Assembly: GCF_018785265.1 (NCBI RefSeq)
Contig: NZ_WQPK01000030.1
Span: 1-64,000, forward strand
Reading direction: 5' to 3'
DNA from: Collinsella aerofaciens
GTDB lineage: Bacteria > Actinomycetota > Coriobacteriia > Coriobacteriales > Coriobacteriaceae
Length of the DNA stretch: 64,000 nt
The position numbers were made by a program, and so were the translations under genes. Of the stretch, positions 15,236 to 24,485 are shown in pieces. Within the stretch, counting starts at the first letter, position 1. Every line of letters begins with the position of its first letter. The notes beneath the pieces are model-generated. The model was given only the letters and a program-made list of their open reading frames with translations. It made no database searches and was not told the origin of the DNA.

Positions 15236-15721
15236 ATGAGTGCCGCAAGCAAAAAGAGCAAGACGCAGCAGCTCAAGGAGCGTTGGGAAAACGGCGAGCT
15301 CGACTGCGGGGCGATGACGCCCGAGTTTATCAAGGGACTCAGTCCCCGCGAGCTTGGCATGCTGGGCGAGCTGATCACCATCGACTACTTTAACGAGCGC
15401 GGCTACACCTTGCTGGAGCAGGGTTATCGTTGCACCGAGGGCGAGGCCGATCTGGTGCTGCTCGATGAGCTCGACGATGTCGTGGTGATGGCCGAGGTCA
15501 AGACCAGACGCGTCGCACTGGATTGCAACACGCGGGTCTTTCCCGAGGAGGCCGTGGACGTCCAGAAGCAACGCCGCTACCGCCGCATCGCAAGCTGCTA
15601 TCTCATGGAGCATTATCCGCTCAAGGCGATTCGCTTCGATGCCGTGGGTGTCACCATTCGCGGCGGGCATATCGCCGAGATCGAGCATCAGTACAACGCG
15701 TTCGATTGGCAGGTGTCGTGA
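15236..15721 (+). CDS. yraN: YraN/UPF0102 family nuclease-like protein
   Basis: 161 residues. The endonuclease-like fold is recognisable: LGMLGELITIDYFNERGYTLLEQGYR, EGEADLVLLD, then VVMAEVKTRR, which supplies the acidic and Lys residues of a PD-(D/E)XK-type site. The family often sits beside rnhB, comM and dprA; its biochemical role is unsettled. About 35 extra residues precede the fold. The ATG at 15236 follows AAAGGAG. Its stop overlaps the comM start by one base (TGATG), so the two are probably co-translated. Confidence 0.88.
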   Translation: MSAASKKSKTQQLKERWENGELDCGAMTPEFIKGLSPRELGMLGELITIDYFNERGYTLLEQGYRCTEGEADLVLLDELDDVVVMAEVKTRRVALDCNTRVFPEEAVDVQKQRRYRRIASCYLMEHYPLKAIRFDAVGVTIRGGHIAEIEHQYNAFDWQVS

Positions 15722-17244
15722 TGGCGTTCGAGACGTTTGCCGTTCACGCGGCCTGCATCCGCGGCGTCGAGGCGATTCACGTCACGGTCGAGGTCTCGCT
15801 TGCCGGTGGCGTTCCGGGCATCCAGATGCTCGGCATTCCGAGTATGGAGGTGATGGAGTCACGCGGTCGTATTCGCTGCGCGATGCGCTCCGCCGGGTTC
15901 GAGATCCCGCGCTCGGGCATTACCGTTAACCTGGCACCCGGCGATATCCGCAAGACCGGTAGCGGCTTTGACCTGCCCATCGCCATCGCGGTTCTAGCGG
16001 CCGATGAGCAGATTCCCCGTGACAACCTCGATCGCTGCCTTATCGCAGGTGAGCTTGGTCTGGACGGTACGGTGCTTCCCGTCAAGGGCGAGGTGGCGTT
16101 TCAGCTATTGGCTCGCGACATGGGGCTGTCTTTTATCGCCGGCAGGTCCGACCAGCATGTGCCACTCGCGGGCGTAGATTGCGGCTTTATCGACCATCTG
16201 TCTCAGCTTGCTCATGGCATGGGCGATGCCGCACGGCACTACTTGGATTCCGAGGGTGTCGAGGCGACCTTTGAGCCCGAGCTCGACTATGCAGACGTGC
16301 TGGGGCAGGAAGTCGCTAAACGCGGCATGGCGCTTGCGGCGGCAGGAGAACTCGGCTTGCTCATGATCGGGTCTCCGGGATCGGGCAAGACGATGCTCGC
16401 ACGCCGTATGACCGGCATCCTGCCCGAGCTTTCCGTTGAGGATCAGCAGGAGGCACTGTGCATCCATTCGGTTTTGGGTGAGAACATTGATGGCTTGTTG
16501 GCGGGGCACCGCCCCTTCCGCAGTCCCCACCACAGTATTTCGACCGCAGGCCTTATCGGCGGCGGGCGCCCGGTGCACCCGGGTGAGATCAGCCTTGCTC
16601 ATGGCGGCGTGCTCTTTTTGGACGAGCTTGCCGAGTTTCCCACTGGCGTGCTGCAGACGCTGCGTCAGCCCATCGAGCGCGGCTACGTGAGGATCGTACG
16701 CGTCGACGGGGCTTTTACCTTCCCGTCGCGCTTTCAGCTGCTGGCTGCGAGCAATCCCTGCCCCTGCGGCTTTTTGGGCGATCGCGAGGTGCCGTGTCGC
16801 TGCTCGGCGGCGATGGTCGAGCGCTATCGGTCTAAACTGCGCGGTCCTTTGGCCGACCGTATCGACATGATGATCGATGTGACCCGTCCCGACCCTCAAG
16901 TGATTATCGAGGGTGCGGAGGGCATGTCGTCGGCCGAGTTACGTGACTACGTTGTGCGCGGTCGCGCCTTTCGCGCTTGGCGCGAATCCCGCATGGACGA
17001 TGCGGATGCCGAGGCCGAGGATGACGAGACTCGGTCCATTGACGGCGTCGTTTCGACCTTTGAGCTCGATGATGCGGCGGAGAAGTGTGTGCTCGGCCTG
17101 TCGAAGCGCACGCATCTCACAGGGCGTGGCATCGTGCGCCTTGTTCGCATTGCGCGCACGATCGCAGATGTCGCCGAGAGCGAGCAGGTGACGCAGGACC
17201 ACGTGCTCGAGGCGGCGATGTACCAGGGAAGGAGGGACCAATGA
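15721..17244 (+). CDS. comM: ComM/YifB family Mg-chelatase-like AAA+ ATPase
   Basis: 507 residues. The N-terminal ChlI-like domain (about 1-170) is followed by an AAA+ module with Walker A GSPGSGKTML, Walker B GVLFLDELAEF and the sensor region ASNPCPCG, then a C-terminal Mg-chelatase domain (LTGRGIVRLVRIARTIAD). In naturally transformable bacteria ComM is a hexameric helicase that extends branch migration during integration of taken-up DNA. It is coupled to yraN and to dprA by overlapping codons, which supports a shared role with DprA, ComEA and ComEC, also encoded in this window. Confidence 0.94.
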   Translation: MAFETFAVHAACIRGVEAIHVTVEVSLAGGVPGIQMLGIPSMEVMESRGRIRCAMRSAGFEIPRSGITVNLAPGDIRKTGSGFDLPIAIAVLAADEQIPRDNLDRCLIAGELGLDGTVLPVKGEVAFQLLARDMGLSFIAGRSDQHVPLAGVDCGFIDHLSQLAHGMGDAARHYLDSEGVEATFEPELDYADVLGQEVAKRGMALAAAGELGLLMIGSPGSGKTMLARRMTGILPELSVEDQQEALCIHSVLGENIDGLLAGHRPFRSPHHSISTAGLIGGGRPVHPGEISLAHGGVLFLDELAEFPTGVLQTLRQPIERGYVRIVRVDGAFTFPSRFQLLAASNPCPCGFLGDREVPCRCSAAMVERYRSKLRGPLADRIDMMIDVTRPDPQVIIEGAEGMSSAELRDYVVRGRAFRAWRESRMDDADAEAEDDETRSIDGVVSTFELDDAAEKCVLGLSKRTHLTGRGIVRLVRIARTIADVAESEQVTQDHVLEAAMYQGRRDQ

Positions 17245-18176
17245 TGGCTGAGGGGACCTTCGAGCTGCATCCAGGTGACGCGTTGTATCCCGAGACCGTT
17301 TTGGAGCTTTCTGATGTACCTCAGACGCTCTATGTGCGCGGCAACCCCGAGGCGCTTTCGACGCCCGCGCTCTCCATCATCGGTGCGCGAAAGGCCTCGC
17401 CGTATGGTCTTGCCGTGGCAGAGCTTGCGGCGAAGGTGGCGGTTGAGGCGGGAGTGACGGTAGTTTCGGGCGGTGCAGTCGGTTGTGACCAGGCCTCGGG
17501 TTGGGCTGCGGTCAACGCCGGCGGCAAACACGTCGTGGTGCTGGGGACGGGCGCCGACGTGGTCTACCCGCGTTCGAGCGCGGGGCTTATTACGCGCACG
17601 CTCGATACGGGCGGCGCGGTCGTGTCGATCTCTCCGTGGGGCATGGGTCCGCGCAAGTTTGCCTTTCCGCGTCGCAATCGCGTGATCGCGGCCCTGTCGC
17701 AAGCCCTCTTTGTATCCGAGGCGGGTATGCCTTCCGGGACGTTTTCTACAGCCGAGGCTGCTATGGATTTGGGGCGCGAACTTCTTGCCGTGCCGGGGTC
17801 GATCCTATCGCCCGAGTCGCGTGGCACGAATTACCTCATTGCGAACGGTGCCTGCTGCATTGTCGACGAGGAGTCCATCGAGATGGCTATCTCTCGCATA
17901 TACGGCACCCTGCGCTACTCGCGCCCCGATGCTCCCGGCATTGCCGACCTGAATCCAACACAGCAGACCGTGATGCATGCGCTCATCGCCTCTCCGCTCA
18001 AGGTCGACGACATCGCGGCGCTCGTCTCACTCGATGCTGTCGGCGTACTCAAACTCTTGGGTTCGCTTGAACTCGAGGGCCTTATCGAGCGCATGATGGA
18101 TGGAAGGTATGCGCCCTCCAAGTTTGCCCTTCACGCCCAGACGCCCTTCGGTCACAATGGAAAACGTGTCAATTAG
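17241..18176 (+). CDS. dprA: DNA-processing protein DprA
   Basis: Loads RecA on incoming single-stranded DNA and protects it. 311 residues. The Rossmann-like core shows SIIGARKASPYG, VVSGGAVGCDQASGW, VVVLGTGADVVYP, FAFPRRNRVIAALS and SGTFSTAEAAMDLGRELLAVPGS, all diagnostic of DprA. A winged-helix-like C-terminus (about 240-300) follows. ATG 17241 overlaps the comM stop (ATGA); ATG 17244 is equally possible, because AGGAGG ends 8 bases before it. Confidence 0.95.
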   Translation: MMAEGTFELHPGDALYPETVLELSDVPQTLYVRGNPEALSTPALSIIGARKASPYGLAVAELAAKVAVEAGVTVVSGGAVGCDQASGWAAVNAGGKHVVVLGTGADVVYPRSSAGLITRTLDTGGAVVSISPWGMGPRKFAFPRRNRVIAALSQALFVSEAGMPSGTFSTAEAAMDLGRELLAVPGSILSPESRGTNYLIANGACCIVDEESIEMAISRIYGTLRYSRPDAPGIADLNPTQQTVMHALIASPLKVDDIAALVSLDAVGVLKLLGSLELEGLIERMMDGRYAPSKFALHAQTPFGHNGKRVN

Positions 18177-18190
18177 AAAGGTGTTTGCAG

Positions 18191-19528
18191 ATGCAGTTCG
18201 ATCAGGTGACGGTTATCGGTGGCGGTCTGGCGGGTTCGGAATGCGCGATCCAGCTGGCAGACCGCGGGTTTGCCGTAAAGCTGTGCGAGATGCGCCCCCA
18301 GGTGAGCTCCCCGGCTCACCATACCGATCACCTGGCAGAGCTCGTCTGCTCCAATTCGTTTAAGTCGACCCGTCCGGATTCCGCGGCTGGTTTGCTGAAG
18401 GCCGAGCTTGAGCGCATGGGTTCAGTCCTGCTCGACTGCGCCCATCGCGCTGCTGTTCCCGCTGGTGGCGCCCTGGCGGTCGACCGTGTTACATTCTCCG
18501 AGCTCGTCGAGGCTGAGGTTGCCGCCCGCCCCAATATCGAGGTCGTTCACGGCGAGGTCACCCAGATCCCCGAGGGCCACGTGGTCATTGCCGCGGGCCC
18601 GCTGTGTTCACCGGCGCTGAGCGAAGAGGTCATGAAGCTCGTTGGTGGCGACGCCCTTGCGTTCTTCGATGCCGCGGCGCCGATCGTCGATGCCTCCACG
18701 CTCGATATGGACGTGCTGTTTTCGCAGTCGCGCTACGAGGAGCAGGGGAGCGGCGACTATCTCAACGCTCCGCTCAACAAGGAGGAGTACGAGGCCTTTA
18801 TCGAGGCACTTACCACGGCCGACCGCGTGGTGCTCAAAGACTTTGAGGGCGGCGATCTGTTCCAGGCCTGCCAGCCTGCCGAGGAAGTTGCGCGCACCGG
18901 CAAGGACGCCATTCGCTTTGGCGCCATGAAGCCCGTCGGCCTCACCGACCCGCGTACCGGACGTCGCCCCTGGGCGGCGATTCAGCTGCGTGCCGAGAAC
19001 AAGGAGAAGACCGCCTATAACCTGGTGGGCTTCCAGACCAACCTGACCTTTGGCGAGCAGAAGCGCGTCTTCCATATGGTGCCGGGCCTGGAGAACGCTG
19101 AGTTCTTCCGCTACGGTGTCATGCACCGCAATACCTTTGTCGACGCCCCGCACGTGCTCGATGGCACCTTTGCCGTGCCCGGTACCGGCGTGCGCCTGGC
19201 CGGTCAGATCACCGGCACCGAGGGGTACATGGAAGCCGTGGCGACCGGTCTGCTCGCGGCGCTCAACACCTATGCCGAGGCTATCGGTGTCGCGGGCGTC
19301 GAGTTGCCGCGCGTGGGCGCCCTGGGTGCGCTCGTGGGCTATGCGACCGATCCTGCCACCGTGGGCTATCAGCCTATGCATGTCAACTTTGGCCTGGTGC
19401 CGCCACTCGAGGATGGTAAGCGCCGCAGCAAGCGCGACCGCTACCAGGCCTATGCGGACCGTGCGCTCGAGGCCCTTGATGCCTATCTGGCCACTCGTCC
19501 TGATCTGTTTGGAGGCGACCGGTCATAG
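18191..19528 (+). CDS. trmFO: tRNA (uracil-54-C5)-methyltransferase, folate-dependent
   Basis: Forms ribothymidine at tRNA position 54 using methylene-tetrahydrofolate and FAD. 445 residues. The FAD-binding GGGLAGSECA is near residue 10, and the GidA-like motifs CSNSFKS, FDAAAPIVD and NFGLVPPL are present. The ATG at 18191 follows GAAAGGTG by 8 bases. Use of TrmFO rather than SAM-dependent TrmA is usual for Gram-positive bacteria. Its stop overlaps the non-canonical start proposed for xerC. Confidence 0.95.
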   Translation: MQFDQVTVIGGGLAGSECAIQLADRGFAVKLCEMRPQVSSPAHHTDHLAELVCSNSFKSTRPDSAAGLLKAELERMGSVLLDCAHRAAVPAGGALAVDRVTFSELVEAEVAARPNIEVVHGEVTQIPEGHVVIAAGPLCSPALSEEVMKLVGGDALAFFDAAAPIVDASTLDMDVLFSQSRYEEQGSGDYLNAPLNKEEYEAFIEALTTADRVVLKDFEGGDLFQACQPAEEVARTGKDAIRFGAMKPVGLTDPRTGRRPWAAIQLRAENKEKTAYNLVGFQTNLTFGEQKRVFHMVPGLENAEFFRYGVMHRNTFVDAPHVLDGTFAVPGTGVRLAGQITGTEGYMEAVATGLLAALNTYAEAIGVAGVELPRVGALGALVGYATDPATVGYQPMHVNFGLVPPLEDGKRRSKRDRYQAYADRALEALDAYLATRPDLFGGDRS

Positions 19529-20445
19529 CCTTTGGCCTGTACGACACCGTCGACTCGTTTATCGCCTATATCTCACGCGTTGAGGGGCTTTCTCCCAACA
19601 CGGTGACGGCCTACGGCTCGAGGCTGGAGCGCTTTGCTGCCTGGTGCGAGCGCGAGGATATCGATGCTTTCGCTGCCGACGTGCGCACCATTCGCCGCTA
19701 TCTTGCCGAGCTTTCGCGTGAGCAGGTGGCTCCCCGAACGCTTGCGGCGCATCTGTCGGCTATCCGATCGCTCTATCGATGGATGGCTGCCGAGGGGGTC
19801 GTGGAGGGCGATGTGGTCTCGGCAATTTCCTCGCCCAAGCTCCCGCGCGATCTACCCGGTGTGCTGACGACCCAACAGGTGGAGGCGCTGCTCAAGACGC
19901 CTGATACCTCAACACCCGCGGGACTGCGCGATGCGGCGATGCTCGAGCTGCTCTATGCCTCGGGCGCCCGTATCTCTGAGCTCGCAGCACTCAATGTGGA
20001 GTCCATTGCGTGGTCCGAACGTACGCTGCGCCTGTGGGGCAAGGGGAGCAAAGAACGTATCGTCCCTCTGTATCGTCGTGCGCTCGAGGCGACGCGTCTC
20101 TATATTGAGGAGGGGAGGCCGGAGTTGCTCGCTCAGGCAAAGCGTCGTGACCCCGCTACCGGGCCGCATCCGCTGCTTATATCGGCGCGCGGTAATCGCA
20201 TGAGTGCCGCCATGCTCAGGCGGCGGTTTCATATGCTGGCGACGCTCGCCGGCATTCCGGCCGACATCGCCCCGCATGCGATGCGCCATACCTTTGCGAC
20301 CGACTTGCTCGAGGGCGGCGCGGACCTGCGCTCGGTTCAAGAGCTGCTAGGTCATGCGAGCCTGTCCACGACGCAGATCTACACGCATCTCACACCCGAT
20401 CGGCTTAAGCGGGCTGTGGCTCAAGCCCATCCCCGCGGCGAATAG
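19525..20445 (+). CDS. xerC: Tyrosine recombinase XerC, apparent ATA start
   Basis: Resolves chromosome dimers at dif together with a partner Xer protein. Catalytic residues are present: Arg in SGARISEL, Lys in GKGSKERIVP, HAMRHTF, LGHASLSTTQ and the nucleophilic Tyr in IYTHLTP. Similarity to the XerC core-binding domain begins at least 24 codons before the first canonical start (GTG 19603), with VDSFIAYISRVEGLSPNTV. The open frame from 19504 to 19603 holds no ATG, GTG or TTG. ATA at 19525 has GGAGG 9 bases upstream and overlaps the trmFO stop (ATAG), so I take it as the start. A sequence error is the alternative. Confidence 0.85.
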   Translation: MAFGLYDTVDSFIAYISRVEGLSPNTVTAYGSRLERFAAWCEREDIDAFAADVRTIRRYLAELSREQVAPRTLAAHLSAIRSLYRWMAAEGVVEGDVVSAISSPKLPRDLPGVLTTQQVEALLKTPDTSTPAGLRDAAMLELLYASGARISELAALNVESIAWSERTLRLWGKGSKERIVPLYRRALEATRLYIEEGRPELLAQAKRRDPATGPHPLLISARGNRMSAAMLRRRFHMLATLAGIPADIAPHAMRHTFATDLLEGGADLRSVQELLGHASLSTTQIYTHLTPDRLKRAVAQAHPRGE

Positions 20446-20494
20446 TGGCTGGGACGTCCCGTGCCGCGCTCAGGTGTGTGGTTTTGATTGCGGG

Positions 20495-20523
20495 TTGGCA
20501 GGAAGATGCATTCCTGCTATCAT
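20495..20523 (+). promoter_or_regulatory. Predicted promoter for rpsB-tsf
   Basis: TTGGCA (20495-20500), 17 bases, TATCAT (20518-20523): a good sigma-A-type promoter. The leader to rpsB is about 135 bases, long enough for S2 autoregulation as known for other rpsB messages. Confidence 0.6.
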
Positions 20524-20664
20524 TCATCGGGTTGCTTCACGGCAACAGGTTTTTATCACGCACGCGCGGCTACTTCATACCGTGGTGCCCGGGCTTTGGT
20601 AGCACATGTCCGGGTTGGTTTTGGAGGATGACCCCGCGCGGAGGCAAACCACAGGAGGTTTAAC

Positions 20665-21393
20665 ATGGCTACCAAGATTAATATCCGCACCCTGCTCGAG
20701 GCCGGCTGCCACTTCGGTCACCAGACCCGTCGCTGGAACCCCAAGATGAAGCCGTTCATCTTCGGTGAGCGCAACGGCATCTACATCCTCGACCTCAAGC
20801 AGACCATCCTCGACGCCGACCAGGCCTACACCTTTGTCAAGAACGTCGCCAAGGGTGGCAACGTGCTGTTCGTCGGCACCAAGAAGCAGGCTCAGGAGGC
20901 CGTCAAGAACGCTGCTGAGCGCGCCAACATGCCCTACATCAACCAGCGTTGGCTCGGCGGTATGCTGACCAACTTCGTGACCATCCGCTCCCGCATCAAC
21001 CGCATGGAGGAGCTCGAGGCCATGGTCGAGGACGGCCGCATGGCTGTTCTGCCCAAGAAGGAGCAGGCTGTTCTGGGTAAGGAGCTCACCAAGCTCCAGA
21101 CCAACCTCGGTGGCGCCCGCGATATGAAGGGTCTGCCCCAGGCTCTCTTCGTCATCGACACCAAGCGCGAGGAGAACGCCATCAAGGAGGCCCAGCGCCT
21201 GAACATCCCCGTCGTCGCCCTGATCGACACCAACTCCGATCCCGACGAGGTCGAGTACGGCATCCCCTGCAACGATGACGCTATCTCCGCCGTCACCCTT
21301 ATGTGCGAGCTCATGGCCGACGCCTGCCTCGCCGGCTCCGGCAAGGAGCAGGTCTCCGAGGCCGAGATGGCCGCTGAGCCCAAGGCCGAGTAA
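20665..21393 (+). CDS. rpsB: 30S ribosomal protein S2
   Basis: 242 residues with the S2 signatures: [19 protein letters not shown] at the start, [23 protein letters not shown] and [13 protein letters not shown]2 binds late to the 30S platform. The ATG at 20665 follows AGGAGG. The gene order rpsB-tsf-pyrH-frr is the standard bacterial one. Confidence 0.98.
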   Translation: MATKINIRTLLEAGCHFGHQTRRWNPKMKPFIFGERNGIYILDLKQTILDADQAYTFVKNVAKGGNVLFVGTKKQAQEAVKNAAERANMPYINQRWLGGMLTNFVTIRSRINRMEELEAMVEDGRMAVLPKKEQAVLGKELTKLQTNLGGARDMKGLPQALFVIDTKREENAIKEAQRLNIPVVALIDTNSDPDEVEYGIPCNDDAISAVTLMCELMADACLAGSGKEQVSEAEMAAEPKAE

Positions 21394-21438
21394 ATCAGTC
21401 TTAGTTAATTCTTTTTCATCTCTTTGAAAGGAACCACA

Positions 21439-22308
21439 ATGGCCCAGATTACCGCCGCTATGGTCAAGCAGCTCCGCGAGATGACCGACTCCCCGATGAT
21501 GGAGTGCAAGAAGGCTCTCGTCGAGGCTGACGGCGACATGGACGCCGCTGTCGACGTTCTGCGCAAGAACGGCCTCGCCAAGGCTGCCAAGAAGGCTGGC
21601 CGTGAGACCAACGAGGGCGCTGTCGCCGCGTTCGTCTCCGAGGACGGCAAGTCCGGCGCTCTGCTCGAGCTCTCCTGCGAGACCGACTTCGTCGGCTCCA
21701 ACGCCAAGTTCACCGGCTTTGCTTCCAAGGTCGCTGAGGTTGTCGCCACCACCGAGCCGGCTGACGTCGACGCTCTGCTCGAGAAGCCGATGGGCGAGGA
21801 GACCGTTTCCTCCGAGCTCACCGAGATGATTCACATCATGGGCGAGAACATGAAGATCGCTCGTTTCGCTGCCCGCAAGGCCGAGAACGGCGCTCTCGCT
21901 TCTTACATCCACATGGGTGGTAAGATCGGCGTCCTCGTCGAGTTCGCTTTCGAGAAGGCCGAGACCGCTCAGGCCGAGTCCTTCAAGACCTTCGCTCACG
22001 ACGTTGCCCTTCAGGTTGCCGCCGTCGCCCCGATCTGCGCTACCCGCGAGCAGGTTCCGGCCGAGACCGTCGAGCACGAGAAGCAGATCTACATGGCTCA
22101 GGCTGCCGAGTCCGGCAAGCCCGAGGCTATCCAGGAGAAGATGGCTGTTGGCCGTCTGGAGAAGTTCTACAAGCAGTCCGTGCTCACCGAGCAGGAGTTC
22201 ATCAAGGACAGCTCCCTCACCATCAAGAAGTACGCTGAGCAGGTCTCCAAGGAGCTCGGCGATACCATTACCGTCGTTGCCTTCGACCGCCTGGTCCGTG
22301 GCGAGTAA
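21439..22308 (+). CDS. tsf: Elongation factor Ts
   Basis: Guanine nucleotide exchange factor for EF-Tu. 289 residues with the N-terminal UBA-like domain (MVKQLREMTDSPMMECKKAL) and the conserved FVGSNAKF region of the core. The ATG at 21439 has GAAAGGA 6 bases upstream, 45 bases after rpsB. A terminator follows, so pyrH-frr can be expressed separately. Confidence 0.98.
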   Translation: MAQITAAMVKQLREMTDSPMMECKKALVEADGDMDAAVDVLRKNGLAKAAKKAGRETNEGAVAAFVSEDGKSGALLELSCETDFVGSNAKFTGFASKVAEVVATTEPADVDALLEKPMGEETVSSELTEMIHIMGENMKIARFAARKAENGALASYIHMGGKIGVLVEFAFEKAETAQAESFKTFAHDVALQVAAVAPICATREQVPAETVEHEKQIYMAQAAESGKPEAIQEKMAVGRLEKFYKQSVLTEQEFIKDSSLTIKKYAEQVSKELGDTITVVAFDRLVRGE

Positions 22309-22331
22309 ATAAGCTCTTGTAGCTGGTAATG

Positions 22332-22366
22332 AGCAGGCTGTGGGTTTTACTCACAGCCTGCTTTTT
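22332..22366 (+). terminator. Intrinsic terminator after tsf
   Basis: AGCAGGCTGTG pairs with CACAGCCTGCT, followed by a T-run. Read-through or an extended -10-like TGCTATCAT at 22388-22396 could supply pyrH. Confidence 0.85.
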
Positions 22367-22425
22367 CATGGCTCTGAGCAGAGCCTTTGCTATCATATTG
22401 TGAGTCTATTAAAAGGAGGATCGTT

Positions 22426-23148
22426 TTGTCCGACATCCGATATAAACGCGTGCTTCTGAAGCTTTCCGGCGAAGCGCTGATGGGCGACGGCCACTACGGC
22501 ATCGACCCCAAGGTTACCGACCATCTTGCCAAGCAGGTCAAGGAGCTGCTCGCCGTAGGCCATGAGGTCGGCGTTGTTGTCGGCGGCGGCAACATTTTCC
22601 GCGGCATGGCCGGCGCTGCCGGTGGCATGGAGCGTGCCCAGGCCGATTATATGGGCATGCTTGCGACCGTCATGAACGCGCTTGCCCTGCAGGATGCCTT
22701 CGAGCACAACGATGTTCCCTGCCGCGTGATGAGTGCTATCCAGATGAACGAGATCTGCGAGCCCTATATTCGCCGTCGCGCCATCAACCACCTGTCCAAG
22801 GGCAACGTCGTTATCTTCGCTGCCGGTTCGGGCAATCCGTACTTTACGACCGACACCGCCGCGGCCCTTCGCGCCTGCGAGATTGGTGCCGAGATTCTGA
22901 TCAAGGCCACCAAGGTCGACGGTATCTACGATAAGGATCCCGTCAAGTGCGCCGACGCCGTCCGCTTTGACAAGATCACCTATCACGAGGTGCTTGTCCG
23001 CGGCCTGCAGGTTATGGATTCCACGGCTACGGCTCTGTGCCAGGACAACCGTATGCCCATTTTGGTCCTCAACATCGATGGCGAGGACACCGTCAAGCGC
23101 GCGCTCGCGGGTGAGCCCGTCGGCACGCTCGTCTATCAGGAGGATTAA
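22426..23148 (+). CDS. pyrH: Uridylate kinase
   Basis: Phosphorylates UMP to UDP; hexameric amino-acid-kinase fold. 240 residues, the usual length. Motifs: [42 protein letters not shown] and [10 protein letters not shown]. The start is TTG at 22426, with AGGAGG 6 bases upstream; the upstream in-frame codons give no family similarity. Two bases separate it from frr. Confidence 0.97.
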   Translation: MSDIRYKRVLLKLSGEALMGDGHYGIDPKVTDHLAKQVKELLAVGHEVGVVVGGGNIFRGMAGAAGGMERAQADYMGMLATVMNALALQDAFEHNDVPCRVMSAIQMNEICEPYIRRRAINHLSKGNVVIFAAGSGNPYFTTDTAAALRACEIGAEILIKATKVDGIYDKDPVKCADAVRFDKITYHEVLVRGLQVMDSTATALCQDNRMPILVLNIDGEDTVKRALAGEPVGTLVYQED

Positions 23149-23150
23149 GC

Positions 23151-23687
23151 ATGGCAGAGAACATCACCGCCCACATGGACAAGTCGCTCGAGTCCCTCAA
23201 GCACAACTTCTCCAAGGTCCGTACCGGCCGCGCTAGCGCCAACATTCTGTCTGACATCACCGTCGACTACTACGGTGTTCCCACGCCGGTCACGCAGGTT
23301 GCCGCCGTTAAGACCCCCGAGGCCCATATGCTGCTCATCGAGCCGTGGGACAAGGCGCTCATCAACGCTATCGTCAAGGCGATCAGCGCCTCCGACCTGG
23401 GCATTACCCCCAACTCCGATGGCACCGTCGTTCGCCTGCCGTTCCCGGCTCCCACCGAGGAGCGTCGTCGCGAGCTCGTCAAGGAGTGTCGCGAGTACGC
23501 CGAGCAGGCCAAGGTCTCCATCCGTAACATCCGTCGCGACTTTAACAATAAGCTCGAGCGCGACGAGGAGCTCACCGAGGACGACGTCCGCCGCGAGCAG
23601 GCCAAGGTCCAGAAGCATACCGATGAGTATGTTGCCAAGGTCGAGGAGCTTCTGAAGGAAAAAGAAGCCGAGGTCATGGAGATCTAA
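23151..23687 (+). CDS. frr: Ribosome recycling factor
   Basis: Splits post-termination ribosomes together with EF-G. 178 residues; the family usually has about 185. Motifs: FSKVRTGRASANIL, VDYYGVPTPVTQVA, NIRRDFNNKLER and the C-terminal helix ending KEAEVMEI. The ATG at 23151 has AGGAGG 7 bases upstream, partly inside the pyrH end. uppS begins one base after the stop. Confidence 0.98.
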   Translation: MAENITAHMDKSLESLKHNFSKVRTGRASANILSDITVDYYGVPTPVTQVAAVKTPEAHMLLIEPWDKALINAIVKAISASDLGITPNSDGTVVRLPFPAPTEERRRELVKECREYAEQAKVSIRNIRRDFNNKLERDEELTEDDVRREQAKVQKHTDEYVAKVEELLKEKEAEVMEI

Positions 23688-23688
23688 G

Positions 23689-24483
23689 GTGCAATACGAC
23701 GAGCAAAAACTGGTCGAGTACTTTGCCGACGCCCCTGCGGGCGTCGGTTTTTCCGACCTTGACCTCAATAATATTCCGCACCATATCTCGTGCATCATGG
23801 ACGGCAACGGTCGTTGGGCCACGTCGCGCGGTCTTGCACGCACCGAGGGTCATAAGGCAGGTATCCTCTCGCTGCGCGAGATCATTACCGCCTGCGTGCG
23901 CCTGGGCGTCGACGTGCTTTCTGCCTATGCGTTTTCTACCGAAAACTGGAACCGTCCGCAGCATGAGGTCAACGTCTTGATGCATCTGTTTGCCAAGACG
24001 TTTATCGACGAGCTGCCTCTTCTGAAGCGCGAAAACGTGCGCGTTGTCTTTTTGGGCGACATTTCCGCGCTGCCCAAGAAGACCCGCGACGTTTTTGAAC
24101 GCGGTCTTGCCGAGTGCGCCGACCACACCGGTATGACGCTGGCGCTTGCCGTCAACTACGGCGCGCGTGCCGAGATTACCCGCGCTGTCCGTCAGATTGC
24201 ACTCGACGCTGCCGCCGGTAAGATCGATCCTGCCGCAATTGATGACGACATGGTGGCTTCCCACCTCTATACTGCCGGCCTTCCCGATCCTGAGCTTGTG
24301 ATTCGCACCTCTGGTGAGCTGCGCCTTTCGAACTATCTGCTGTGGCAGGTGGCTTATTCCGAGTTCTACGTCACCGATACCTATTGGCCCGACTTTGATC
24401 GTTGGGGCCTTGTCGACGCCATTTTGGCCTATCAGGGCCGTGACCGTAGGTTTGGTGGACTGAGCAAGACCGAGGAGGCTTAA
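23689..24483 (+). CDS. uppS: Isoprenyl (undecaprenyl) diphosphate synthase
   Basis: Makes the C55 lipid carrier for cell-wall synthesis by cis-condensation of IPP. 264 residues. Motifs: CIMDGNGRWA with the catalytic Asp, GHKAG, SAYAFSTENW, and LVIRTSGELRLSNYLLWQ near the C-terminus. About 30 residues precede the catalytic start. The GTG at 23689 has GGAG inside the end of frr. It begins the lipid block uppS-cdsA-dxr-rseP-ispG. Confidence 0.95.
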   Translation: MQYDEQKLVEYFADAPAGVGFSDLDLNNIPHHISCIMDGNGRWATSRGLARTEGHKAGILSLREIITACVRLGVDVLSAYAFSTENWNRPQHEVNVLMHLFAKTFIDELPLLKRENVRVVFLGDISALPKKTRDVFERGLAECADHTGMTLALAVNYGARAEITRAVRQIALDAAAGKIDPAAIDDDMVASHLYTAGLPDPELVIRTSGELRLSNYLLWQVAYSEFYVTDTYWPDFDRWGLVDAILAYQGRDRRFGGLSKTEEA

Positions 24484-24485
24484 TC

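Noticed and set aside
20575..22077. 500-codon minus-strand frame opposite rpsB and tsf
   Set aside because: Low-complexity Leu/Gly/Asp product, antisense to two certain ribosomal-operon genes.
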